From Oryzias latipes (Eukaryota > Chordata > Actinopteri > Beloniformes > Adrianichthyidae): a stretch of 64,000 nucleotides of DNA. Below, one piece after another: positions 1 to 11,000 of the stretch (positions within the stretch are counted from its first letter, which is position 1; each line of letters begins with the position of its first letter). The position numbers and the translations under genes are program-made. The stretch covers positions 5,933,307-5,997,306 of the forward strand of contig NC_019866.2 of the NCBI RefSeq assembly GCF_002234675.1, written 5' to 3'. The notes below the pieces were generated by a model. It was not told where the DNA came from. It made no database searches and saw only the letters and a list, made by a program, of their open reading frames with translations.

Positions 1-869
1 TAAAGTTAATCAAAACTTGTAAAAAGTAAAACTATCAATTAAAAAAATGATCCACCAAGATCACAAACGTGATTCGGTTTAAAAAGATCCTCCCAGAGAG
101 GCTGTATTTTTCCTCACAGGTTTTTGATTTTGGCTAAAAACAGCAATAAATTTAAAAACAAACAAACACTGGGAACGCTTTGAAAATAGCTGAAAAGATG
201 ATCGGAGAGGGGACTTTAATGGGTTACACTGACATCCACCCAGTTTTTCTTTCAGGAAGTCTTGCTAGACTTTGCTAAGTCCCTTTGTGACCATTCTTGT
301 AGACCAGATGCCAGCTGGGCATCAGAGTCCAGCTACGTGACACACACATATTGCCATGACTGAGACAAGATGAACACACATTTGCCAAGCATCAAATACG
401 CTTCATCAATTAGAAATAGAAATTTATATTTTTTAAAAGTGCACATTTGATAATGGAAAACATATAAAGTTTTTTTAAACGACATTTTAATTGGGAGCAT
501 CTTAGAATGACAACCAAACACAGGTTGGAAATTTATTTAGCATAAAAAAAGCTACACGTTGAACTTCTTAAATCACAGAAAAAAGGCACTTTGCTTTCAT
601 TAAATAAAACCTGCAAGTACAAACTGTAAAAAAAAGTATTTAATGTGTGGCAGATAATTCAAAAACATCATTTAAAAAAAATGGGCTGATGTCAGCCAAG
701 AGGAAATACGTCAATCGTACATTTTGATCAACATGCTGGTTTGAGTTAGTCTTCAGCTAATGACAGCGGGGGTCATTTGTGGCTTTAACTCGGTAGAAGT
801 CTGTTTGCAGAACGTCTTTGGTATGTAGGCTGTGAGGAGGACGCTCTCTGCTCTGGGAGGGGGCAGATG
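1..869 (-). other. p3h4 3' UTR and downstream flank
   Basis: No coding exon is visible downstream of the p3h4 stop codon. Minus-strand AATAAA-type signals (TTTATT on the plus strand) lie near 532, so the transcript probably ends around 510-530. Bases about 120-222 resemble one end of the window's common short-inverted-repeat family, ending in GATGATCGGAG next to a CTTTA. The rest is A/T-rich and unassigned. Confidence 0.45.
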
Positions 870-3800
870 TCAGTCCAAAACCTCCCCTGTGTCGAACTTA
901 CTGTTGGGTTCCTGCCACCAGTCAGCCAGGAAAGACTCCTCATAATCTCCAATCCCCTCAAATTCAACATCAGAATGTTCTGACCTGGTGGACACCATGT
1001 CTTCTGGACTAACCACGTCCTAAAATGTAAAGAAAGTATAGATTTAAGATGGAGTTTATTGTTTTTTATTCTTCATATGTGTTTTTTTCTCTTTGTAAAT
1101 CTGTAATGCGTGCACCCTGTAATTCAGTCTGAACTTCCCAGTCCTCCTCCCCCCTCTAAAATCTGTGCAGTCAGAGCAGGGAGGGGCTGACCTGAGCTGA
1201 ATGGATGTGGTGGAGCCTCAGCGGCCAACACCTCCCAGCCACATACCACACACTGCTGCCGGAAAGGAACCCCCCCGACTTTCTTCCTCTGTTTTGGTGT
1301 TTTTTCAAATCCATCTAAACAGGAACCACAATCTGGAGGTCCCTCTGCGTCAGGAACTAGCTTTTATTCAGGGAAGAGACGGATGGAAAATGTATTGCAC
1401 CGATCCGCTCAACATTTACCTGCAGTAGGGTCCTTCCCTCTGCATATTCAAGCGCCCTTTATGAAATCCGATATTTCGTTTTTTCATCAAAGTTTTCATT
1501 TTTTAGTATTAAAAAATGTTACGATCTGCACATAAATACAACTTTAGCTTTGAAAAGAGCTGCAAGGATCTAAAAGACGGAACTTTTTTGATCCGATTAA
1601 AGTTACTAGAGATTTTTCTGAGACTGAAAATCCAGAAAGAGAAGCATGAAAAGTAAATCATTAGCTGTGTTTCCTTTCCAAAAAACTTGATCAAAGTACA
1701 AGAAATGTTGAAAAGACACAATTTTGCATTTGCACCGTTTCCGTTAAATCCTAATTATGCTAATAATCACAAACCAGCTCACAGGGTTAGACATTCAGAA
1801 ACATGGCGACGGATGTAAACGACACTTTCATTCGCAGCAGATACATTCAAATTTCTGCCACGCCACTAGCGCTCATCCTCATCTACGTCTCATAGACGTC
1901 GGCGTCCTTTTTCAGCCGTGGAGCGGCGAGCTCCTTACACGTGGGAGCGGCTACATATGAAGCGATTTTGGGAAATGGATGTTGGTGATTTGACAGAGGA
2001 TCCAACAATTCGGCGGTCTTGTGGCGCCCGCTGTGCGGTGCCCAAGGCAGCCAGTTCCTACCAAAGAAGCGCGTTGCAATCGCTATCTACAAACTGACTA
2101 CCTGTCCAGAGTTGTTCCTCACGTGACTCATGTAACCCTTGTGCTATCCTAGGCACTTTAACGTTGGGAGTTGGGTCATCTAGACCCACTAAACAGTGCT
2201 CTGAACCTTTTTTCTTCAATGATTTGTGATCTTCACTGGTGTCCATGGATTACATGAAATCTTTCCACCTTTATCCACCTTTGTCATGGTAGGGAGAACA
2301 CGTCAATGCAAGGGTGGGGTCATCTAAGATAGCACAAGGGTTAATCTGAAGAGAGTGTTTCCATTGCAGTTTTGCGAAATATGTCCATCACGATACGCCT
2401 CAAAAACCACCTCCTTCAAGCGCAAATTTTATTTTTCAATAAATGTGAGTTTTCCCCCCCGAAAATTGAGAGTAATTCAGAGTTTTTCTTTGTTTAAATT
2501 GTTGTGAATCAGGAGCAAACAATAATAAAAGCTTGATCATGACATAGAAAATTCTTTGGATGGGTCACAGTTGACTAGACCCATGAAAGTTTTCATTTTC
2601 CTCGTCTGAAGAAAATGGCTCAAAACTGTACGGCTGGATTGCTCCATAATTGATCGCCATTTTTGTTGCATCTGTAATGTTAGGCTGGGCGTGTGAGGGG
2701 CTGTAAGCTCATGGCAGAGCGTGTAAAGCGAGAGCTCTCAGCAACGGGGAGGGGAATGACCACCAAGGGTCCCGTCCACGGCTCAGAGGCAAATATCATT
2801 TCATAGAACTACTGCTGCTCTGCAGAAATTATGCACGTTTTTTTGGGCTAAAAATGGCAAAATAATAATTCAAAGACCACTGGGAACACTTTCAAAAATA
2901 GATCAAAAGATGATCGGAGTGGTTCATAAGGATTTTTTTTAGTGAGCGGTGAGTAATTCTGCTTTCCAACAGCAGAGTACAGATGAGACGAAGGCAGATT
3001 TAAATATTTTTTACATGTAACAGCGGAGTCGTGGGTGAGCAGCTGTAGAGGAAATCTGAATCATTTAAAGGGACAGGCGGAGCATCATTTTCCTGTGTTA
3101 CAAAGACTAAATATGCAATAAGAAGTTATTTTTCTGTTTGAAACCTTTTATGGGGTAGATGCTGCTTGCTTAGGAAAACTGTGTTTATAAAAACATCTCC
3201 ACAGTGGACTCGTACCTCATCGTCTGTTTGTAGGTAGTTCAGTGCAAAATCCAGCATCTCTCTCTGTTTGACAGTCTGGTTAAAATACTCCTGAGCCTCC
3301 TGGAAGAAGGAAAGAAACACAAGCATGTGTTGACACAAGCAGCCGTGGAAAACAAGAGTTTTATGGCGCTGAGCTCCACATTTGGAGCGCTGGTTATTTT
3401 TGTTTACCCTTTTTCCCGCTCGGTTTCAGAGGCTTTCATGTTTTACAGCGGAGCAGAATTTATTTTAGAAAAGGAGAGAAGTTAACTGAAACTCTGAAGC
3501 TGCCGCCGCAGCTCCACCACGCAGTTTTGTACGCGTCTGCCTAATTACCACCCTCAGACTGTGATAATGTTCACGCCAACACGGCTTTAGGAAACCATCG
3601 CCTTTAGACTGTGAACACTTTCTGGTTGAGCGACCGCAGTCCTGCAGGAGCAGGGCTTGTTTCCTTACAGGCCGAGGTTGGAAGTCCTGGTCTTTGAGGC
3701 CCCACTGCTCGTGGTAGAAATGGTAATACGCCACGTTTTGCTGCATCACCTGGTCGCTGGGGTCAAACAGCATGTAACTGGCGGCGCAAGGAGCTGCATT

Positions 3801-6285
3801 TTTGACATCGTTTACTGCAAAGCATAGAATAAAATCAAATCAGGAAAGAATTTCAAGCATAATTTGGAGATGCTTCTTTGGTAGGATTTCATACATTTAT
3901 AATAGGAAAACTGGAGGTAGTGGTACATTGTGGCGACAAATTTCTCCACAAAGAAGCCTCCAACGTTGGGCATCAGGTTCTCCTCACATTTCACCTTACA
4001 TTTCAGCACATCCAAGAAAAGATCTGAGCAAGGCAGGGGGGAGAAGAAGTTATTGTGTCAAAAATGCACAAAGAAGCTCCACTATGACTGTACATTTACC
4101 TGCTAGTGTGGGGTAGAAGTCCTTCACCTCGGTGATCTCGTATGAGCTCTCACAGCTCGCCAAGCACATGCTGTAACTATCAAAATACAGCGTGACGGCC
4201 TGCTCCATGTTTCTGGCGCTGCTGCTGTAGTCTCCGTTGTTGTAGAGCATCACACTCTTGAGGAAAACGCTCTAGGCGGGGAAGAGATCCAATCAGTTGT
4301 TTATAAAGTGAGACATTCGCAAAAACTTTTCTTGATCTCGTCTGCAGGAACCGACCTCATACGGCTGCTCCTCGGAGTCGATGAAATATTCCTCTACGTC
4401 AAACAAAGTCTTGTAGTAGTTCATGTTTTTGGTCAGAGACGGATCTTTCGGGTTCTTCTTCAGGAAGGTGTGAGCTGCAGCGATGGCTTTTTCCACGTTG
4501 TTAAGCTGTGGAAGAACAGGGCTGGATATCACTGACAAAAATCCATTCAACCCAGGGGTTCTAGATACGATGCCATTTGCAGTAATTCCATTAAATGCTG
4601 TTGGTTTCAGTTAAGATTCAACTCATTTCCAATACTAACCTAATTGGTTCAATTACAAAAATACTTTTGACAGAAAGAACAATTCAAAAAACTTCCAAGA
4701 TTTTGTAGAATAGAATATAATAGAATAGAATAGATTAGGGCTGGATATGGGCAAAGGGGGGATACCCCCTAAAAGTCATGACTGCCCCCCATGATGGCCT
4801 GCAAAAATTCACAATTGTCTAAAGAAATAGAAATAGAAATAACAACCTCCACACAAAAATAACACCCACAAAATAAACAAACAGAAATAAGACAAATAAA
4901 AGTAAGGATGGACCGACAGATGGACAAATACACAGGCAGACAAAAGAAAAGATAAATGCAGCCTCATCAGGGCACAAACCACAAACCAGTGTCCTGTTTG
5001 TGCCTGTCCAAAGCCCGGTAGATTCAGTCGGTAGTGTTAACGAAAGGGTTTTAAACAAAAAACTTATAACACAAATCAAACACATATAAGCACACCCCAA
5101 ATTTGCCCCCCTGATACTCTACCTGCACCCGTTAGTGGGGCTGGCTAGACTTGGGCCTCAAATAATAGAATAGAATAGAATTTGATCCAACAATAGGGAA
5201 ATTGATTTTATATTAAAATCTAAGAAATATATTATTTTTTGCTTCATAAAAAGGCAAAAAAAAAATCTACCTTAAAAGAAATAATATCTATGTAGTACCT
5301 TGTTTTGAGTGCAGACTATACTTATATCATTGTAATGATATCTGTATCTTGTTGTAATACAACTAAATGATGTTTAACTCAAACAAGTATATCTATAGTC
5401 TGAAATCATAGCTAACAGTTGCTGATTTAAGTCAATGTGTGAAGATTTATGGCTTATTTTGGTCTTGTAAGCTATAGGAGCCACAGTGCAGCTCTGTGCG
5501 AGAAGAAGAATGAGGGGATTGTTGAAGGAACACTGGAAGAGACGTGGCACATGCTCAAAAGTGCACTGCAGGAGGGCTCACACACACAAGTACGAAAAAA
5601 ATGCGCCTCAACTTAAAGTTTCCTCCGAACTGAGTTCATCTGCAACAGCTGATTCCCACAGTTTGTTGTTTTTATTACAAATGTTGTTACGCGGTAACCT
5701 AGTCCGCTGGATTTGCAACCAATAGCCCTCACAGATATTTAAAAATAGATACTTGTTTCTGTTTGTGTAGTTTAATTCAGCTTTTAATGTGAATTTAAAG
5801 AGCATAATTGTGTTGCTACATTTAGCAGAAGAAAATCTCACCTGGTAATACGCAAACTGAATATACCGATAAGGTATTCTTTCTTCAAAGGCTTGCAGTA
5901 AATCCCTCCGCGGGTACTTCAATTTAAAGACGGGGAACTCTTCTTTGCAGCGTTTGAGGCACGCGGCTCTGAGCAGGACGTGCTGCGCGACGCGGAGAGT
6001 GACGTCCCGGTAGAGGGTGACGTTGTCGCGGCTGACGGAGCTGCAGTTGCGGCCACAGAACGCCTCGCTGTCCCGCAGCAGCCGGTGGAGCCGCAAGCTG
6101 AGCTCCAGGTACTTGACGCTCTCCGCCCAGTTCTGCGCCGCGTACTGCTCCAGAGCGTAGTTGTACGCGGACTCCAGCGGCATGATGTCCTTCTGAGGGA
6201 AACTCCTGAAGCTGTACTTCTCATACTGAGCCTGCGCCAGGCCGGGGATGAGGAGCGCCAGGCAAACGCTTCTCAGGAGCATCAT
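870..6285 (-). CDS. p3h4: Prolyl 3-hydroxylase family member 4 (SC65), ER collagen-modification scaffold
   Basis: Seven coding exons (minus): 6285-5842, 4505-4356, 4271-4100, 4023-3895, 3814-3669, 3299-3216, 1019-870, giving about 424 aa (human about 437). The chosen start, [19 protein letters not shown], is a clear signal peptide; an ATG 78 bases upstream would bury it. The mature part carries the TPR-like, cysteine-bearing repeats of the leprecan family, with motifs such as [32 protein letters not shown] and DFQPRP. The protein ends at an acidic tail containing LADWWQEP, with no 2-oxoglutarate dioxygenase domain. This is the non-catalytic P3H4/SC65 architecture, not P3H1-3. In mammals the protein stabilises the lysyl hydroxylase 1/P3H3 complex that hydroxylates collagen helical lysines. 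It is divergent from fkbp10, another collagen-folding factor. Confidence 0.93.
2136..2340. mobile_element. TTAA-type MITE (piggyBac-like), copy 1
   Basis: About 205 bp in the last p3h4 intron. It starts CCCTTGTGCTATCCTAGG and ends GATAGCACAAGGG, so the ends are inverted repeats. The right flank is TTAA and the left GTAA, consistent with a decayed TTAA target site. A second copy in opposite orientation lies at 51208-51388. There is no coding capacity. Assignment to piggyBac rests only on TTAA target use and the CCC..GGG ends. Confidence 0.75.
2440..2945 (-). repeat. Short-inverted-repeat element (family A), reverse copy
   Basis: This stretch of the last p3h4 intron shares segments with copies at 9256, 11158, 39750 and 40838: TTGTTGTGAATCAGGAGC, a GTGAGGGGCTGTAAGCT block, GAGAGCTCTCAGCAACGG, CTGCTCTGCAGAAATTATG, and an end reading AGATCAAAAGATGATCGGAG. 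It encodes nothing and looks like a non-autonomous DNA element. Confidence 0.6.
4516..5190. repeat. Repeat-rich start of p3h4 intron 1
   Basis: Just beyond the exon 2 acceptor, an AGGGCTGGATATCACTG start resembles hAT-like MITE ends of fish. A TAGAA microsatellite follows (about 4709-4735) and recurs at about 5163-5180, flanking a 420-bp unassigned stretch. No ORF or domain is recognisable. The remainder of the intron up to 5841 shows nothing I can name. Confidence 0.35.
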
Positions 6286-8010
6286 CGCCTCCTCCGACGG
6301 GAGTCTGTCCTGGTTTGGACTGGACTTGGAGACTTCCTCTTTCCCCCTCTTTTTTACCAGCAACTGCTCATGTCTTCTTGCACGTAGGCTGTAAAGTCCC
6401 GCGGTGGGATGGATGCTGACAGCATAAACACCTGGCCCGAATTTTCACAGTAAAAGCATAAAAAAGCTTGAATGCGGCTTCTACAGAGAAATATGCTTAC
6501 AAATCATACGTATTTTCAGCGATATGCACTTTAATTCCTCACATCCAAGTTATTATATTAATCCCAAGCCTTATTTTTAAAATTGCTTTACCCGCATCTT
6601 AAATTACAGAATATCTGAAGCTGTGCTAGCTTTGAAGTTGATTTATTGTGAAGGTAAAGTTTAGAACTTCCGGTATAAACTGGGATGATTTTGCTTGACT
6701 TGATAGGAATGTCACTTTTTGGACTTTATGGAAATAAGATTCAGTTTTACCCCAAAAACAATGTGGTAAACATTTTTGGTGAGTAATTGAATTATATTTA
6801 TTTACATTTGTTGATGTTTGTATAAAACTTAGGAGAGAGAAGTTCCTCTATGGCAGACAGATACTGTCACAGAATTCTTTCTTCAGTAAAAAAAAAAGAC
6901 TGTTTTTTTATGAGGTAAAAGTATAGGGTCATCCCTCTGAGTCAGGCTTTGGTTTTTACACGTTTGCAGAATTCCACTAAGTAGTGGGAGGAGCCCCCCC
7001 CCCCCATCCCTGGAGTACAACAATTTTCCAACAGCTGTGTCAAGTTAGTGAGAGTTAGAGCAACTTTCCGTGAACTATAAAAGCACAATCCAAAACGGCT
7101 GGGTTTGTAAGTTTAGAATTATATTTGCTGCACACAGACACAAACTTGTTTGCTCTTTTTCTTTTTGCACATTGTGGTTTACTCCAAAAAAAAACATTTT
7201 AGAAGAAGCGGGGGGGGGGGGGGGGGGATTGAGGACAAAATATAGGCATAATACAAAATACATACAAGTCAGAGCCCTATATGGAGGTAAATTGCAGAAA
7301 AATAATGCATTTGGGGTGTTAGTTTTGTTTATCATGCAGGTACACTGTGTGAAAAACTGCTGTTGCTTTGGCCACAATGAGAGTAGAGAAGAGGTTAAAT
7401 CCTGGGTTAGAGTGGTCTAGCATGCGGCCCACCTGTTTTGTTATTCTAAAGGAGATCCGGTCCTGGATGGAGGGCAGGTTGGCACCAGAGATCCTGGTTT
7501 CAACTCAAGTTGGAGTTCATCTATTGTGGACAAAATCGTCTTCATCCTCATCCTCTGCATGAGACCATGGGTGCACTGAGGAGCTTCGTCATGCAGTGAC
7601 AGTAACACTTTAAACTTTACTCCTGTCAGCTATTAGACTCTACGTCTCATAGACACTGGACAATAATTATTTTATTCTATTCCATTCTTTTCTATTCTAT
7701 AGGACCTGCCATTTTAACTTGTTTCAAGTAATTATACTTTTTTAACATTTTAATTAAAAAATGTGCAATATTAGAATTAATGTAACTTGGTAATATTATC
7801 ATATGTACATCTTTATTTATAGTTTTATTAACACACACAAAGAAATCTAACTTTTATTTTGAAAACTAAAGCCGGAAGTTAAAACCGGCTGTCCGTGAGC
7901 TTGACAGGAACAGCGGTTTAAGCTTGTTGCATCTGCCTGCTCTCCTTCCCCTGCTCCTCTGGAACCACATCGCCGCGCTGGCAGCGGTTCTGCTGTTCTT
8001 TGCTTCTCGA
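6286..8010. promoter_or_regulatory. Shared spacer between divergent p3h4 and fkbp10
   Basis: The 1.7 kb between the two start codons holds both 5' ends and no coding exon. It contains a G homopolymer at about 7210-7227, a C run near 6997, and a TTCTA microsatellite at about 7670-7700. Short ORFs here are low-complexity. I could not place TATA boxes or transcription starts. The head-to-head layout suggests shared control, but the sequence alone does not prove it. Confidence 0.5.
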
Positions 8011-11000
8011 ATGGATCCGACCAAACCTCTGGAGCTTCTCATCTTCGTCTGCGCGGTGACCCGCATCAGCTCCAACCCGCTGGTGGACATCGTTGTGGAT
8101 CGGTACCACATTCCCAGAGTTTGTCCTCGAGAGGTGCAAACAGAAGACTTCGTCCGGTATCACTTCAACGGGACCTTTTATGAGAACGGGAAGCAGTTTG
8201 ACTCCAGGTGAGGCGGGTGCTGGTCCTGCTGCAGTGTCGCACATGCGCTGTTTAGTTTTGGCTCTGCAGCTGTTCTCCATGGATGGGTTTTGTTACATCT
8301 GTAGTCCTGTTAACCACAAGTTACATTTTCACTATTGGTGCCGTCAGATCTTGAGGATCTTTGTGTCATCTTCTTACCTGTGCAGTCATGACCGAGGCAA
8401 AGCCTTCATCAGCCAGGTGGGCCTGGGCCGACTCATCACTGGGATGGACCGGGGTCTTCTGGGCATGTGTGTGAGCGAGCGCAGGAGGATCACTGTCCCG
8501 CCTCACTTGGCCTATGGCAGCATTGGAGCAGGTCTGTGCAGCAGGTCTGGTTGAGGTCGATTGCACCTGTTTGTGCCAACGCCATGCTGCTGATCCCACA
8601 GGTGGCGTCATCCCTCCTGACAGCGTGCTGGTGTACGACGTCCACCTGCTGGACATATGGAATCCAGAAGACAAAGTGCAGATCCGCACGCTCAGCAAGC
8701 CAGCAGGATGCAGCCGTGGCGCCTCAGCATCCGATTTCGTCCGTTACCACTATAACGGCTCCCTGCTGACGGATGAGGCTTTTGACTCCAGGTGAGGCTG
8801 CATCCCAAACGCACCTGTGTTTGAAAGAAAACCATCAATAACTGTTCTTTCTCCCACAGATACTCGAGTAACGAAACCTACGACACATACCTAGGACAGG
8901 GCGATCTCATTAAAGGCCTTGAGGAGGGGCTTCTGGGAACATGCGTGGGAGAAAGGCGGGTCATTATTGTGCCACCCTTCCTGGCTTATGGAGAACAAGG
9001 CTACGGTATAGAAATATCCAACATAGATGTGTGTGCTCTCCCCTAATAAGACCAACAAGCTGCTAGAAAAAGGTTTCAGGCTTAAGTCTTTGTGTCTCTG
9101 TTGGATAATTTAGTAGATAAAAGCAGAAAATTCACTCAAATGCATGCATTTTCTGCATGTTGAGTCCAATTTCAATAGTTTCAGTATTATATTAGCATTA
9201 TTACAATGAATTTAAATAAGATAGGTTTCTTTCCTTCATAATAAAACTAAACGCTAAAAGACCAGCTCTGATCAACCAAAGCCCACCCCTACTTCCCATT
9301 ATCCATTTGTGTACACTGTCTCCCACTAGCTTACAGCCCCTCACAATCCCAACCTAACATTACCGGCACAACAAAAAGAGCGAGCAATATGGGAGCTATC
9401 CAGCCGTACAGTTCTGAGCCAGATTCCAGTTCAGACTAGACAAATAAACGCAAACATGGATCTATTGGTCTGCAAGTAGTTGCATCAGAATGGAGCGCAG
9501 AGGAACTTTTACGCCACACCCACAAGCTTTTTCCAACAGCATTTTTGCGTCTGTTCTTAATTCACAACAATTTTGAATAAAGAAATACTCAGAAATGCAA
9601 ATTTCGGCATAATTTTCTGTATAAATGTCTTACATAATGAGAAAAATGCCACGAGAATTTTTTTAAAACACCAACAACAACAAAAGAGCACAAATTTCAT
9701 TAGAGTGGGTCTTTAAAGAAATAATTATTTATCAAATATTTGTTTGTTTTTATATTGTTGATGCTATTCCACTCATTTCTGTGCTTTGGAAAGCACAGAA
9801 ATCTTCCAAATCTTCATGTTTGAGGATTGGTGTACAGGAAAGTTGTAATTTGCAGTTCTTTGTGCTCACCTCCACAGGAGCAGAGATCCCCCCTCAAGCC
9901 ACACTGGTGTTTGAGGTCCTGATGGTGGACCTGTTCAACCCCAAAGATGACCTGACTGTGGAGGTGATGGAGGTTCCTCAAGGCTGCACTCGCAGAACGG
10001 TGGTTGGAGATTACGTGCGTTACCACTACAACGGCACCTTCCAGGATGGGACCCTGTTCGATTCCAGGTACAGCCCGACGATTTTAGATTCCAAAGCCGC
10101 ACGTCTTTGATCTGAACTCGGTGTCGCTTAACAGCTACCAGAGAAACGGCACCTACAACACCTACATCGGGATGGGTCACGTGATCCAAGGCATGGACAA
10201 AGCTCTGCAGGGTCTGTGCATGGGAGAAAAAAGGCGCATTGGAATTCCTCCTCATCTGGCCTACGGAGAGAAGGGAGTCGGTGAGGTTGATGCGGGGCAT
10301 GTAGGAGGACCTCAGAGACACCCTGTGGGCCTTTCTGAGTGTGGTTGGTGTTTCAGGAGGCCTCATTCCCGGCTCGGCTGTGCTCATCTTCCACATCCAC
10401 GTCATCGATTTTCACAACCCCAAAGATTCAGTCCAGATCAGAATTACCCACAAGCCTCGGGATTGCAACGCCACCAGTGAGGCTGACGACTTGATAAAGT
10501 ATCGCTACAACTGCTCCCTGATGGACGGCACTCTTCTCTACTCCTCGTGAGCGCCTCCGCCCCGCTGCCCCTCCTCCTGCATGTAATCACTGCCCGTCTG
10601 ACACGTTTCACTGGGCTGGTTTGGACTGACCAGCAGCATGCGTGCCGGCATGGCTAACGGCTGAGGAGCTGCTCTGAGCTGGAACGCCGTTAAAGGGATA
10701 ATTAGCTGTGTTTCTGTTTAGGGACCACTATGACTCGCCTTCAGTCACAACTTTAGGAGCCAATAAGGTCATCGTCGGTCTGGAGGACGGTCTGAGGGGG
10801 ATGTGTGTGGGCGAGAGGAGGGAGGTGGTCGTTCCTCCCCACTGGGCACACGGGGAAAATGGAGGTCAGACTTTTTAAAATGCTAAGATTCAGAAAGTGG
10901 TTCTTTTTTTTCCTGTCCTGTTTAAAGTGCTGTTTGGGCTCCTTTTTGACGGGACGCCTTCAGCTGGAGATGTCCCCAGAAGTGCTGTGCTGCTGTTTGA

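Noticed and set aside
1201-2050. Possible exon or mobile element in the large p3h4 intron (GC-richer patches)
   Set aside because: No splice-compatible frame or known protein similarity, and the p3h4 exons on either side already join in frame.
7070-7420. 116-codon ORF in the p3h4-fkbp10 spacer
   Set aside because: It depends on a poly-G run (a Gly stretch) and shows no family resemblance or splice context.
7924-8010. TTG-initiated N-terminus for fkbp10
   Set aside because: Non-ATG initiation is unlikely by default in an animal gene and the ATG at 8011 already gives a signal-peptide-like start. Kept only as a low-interest finding.
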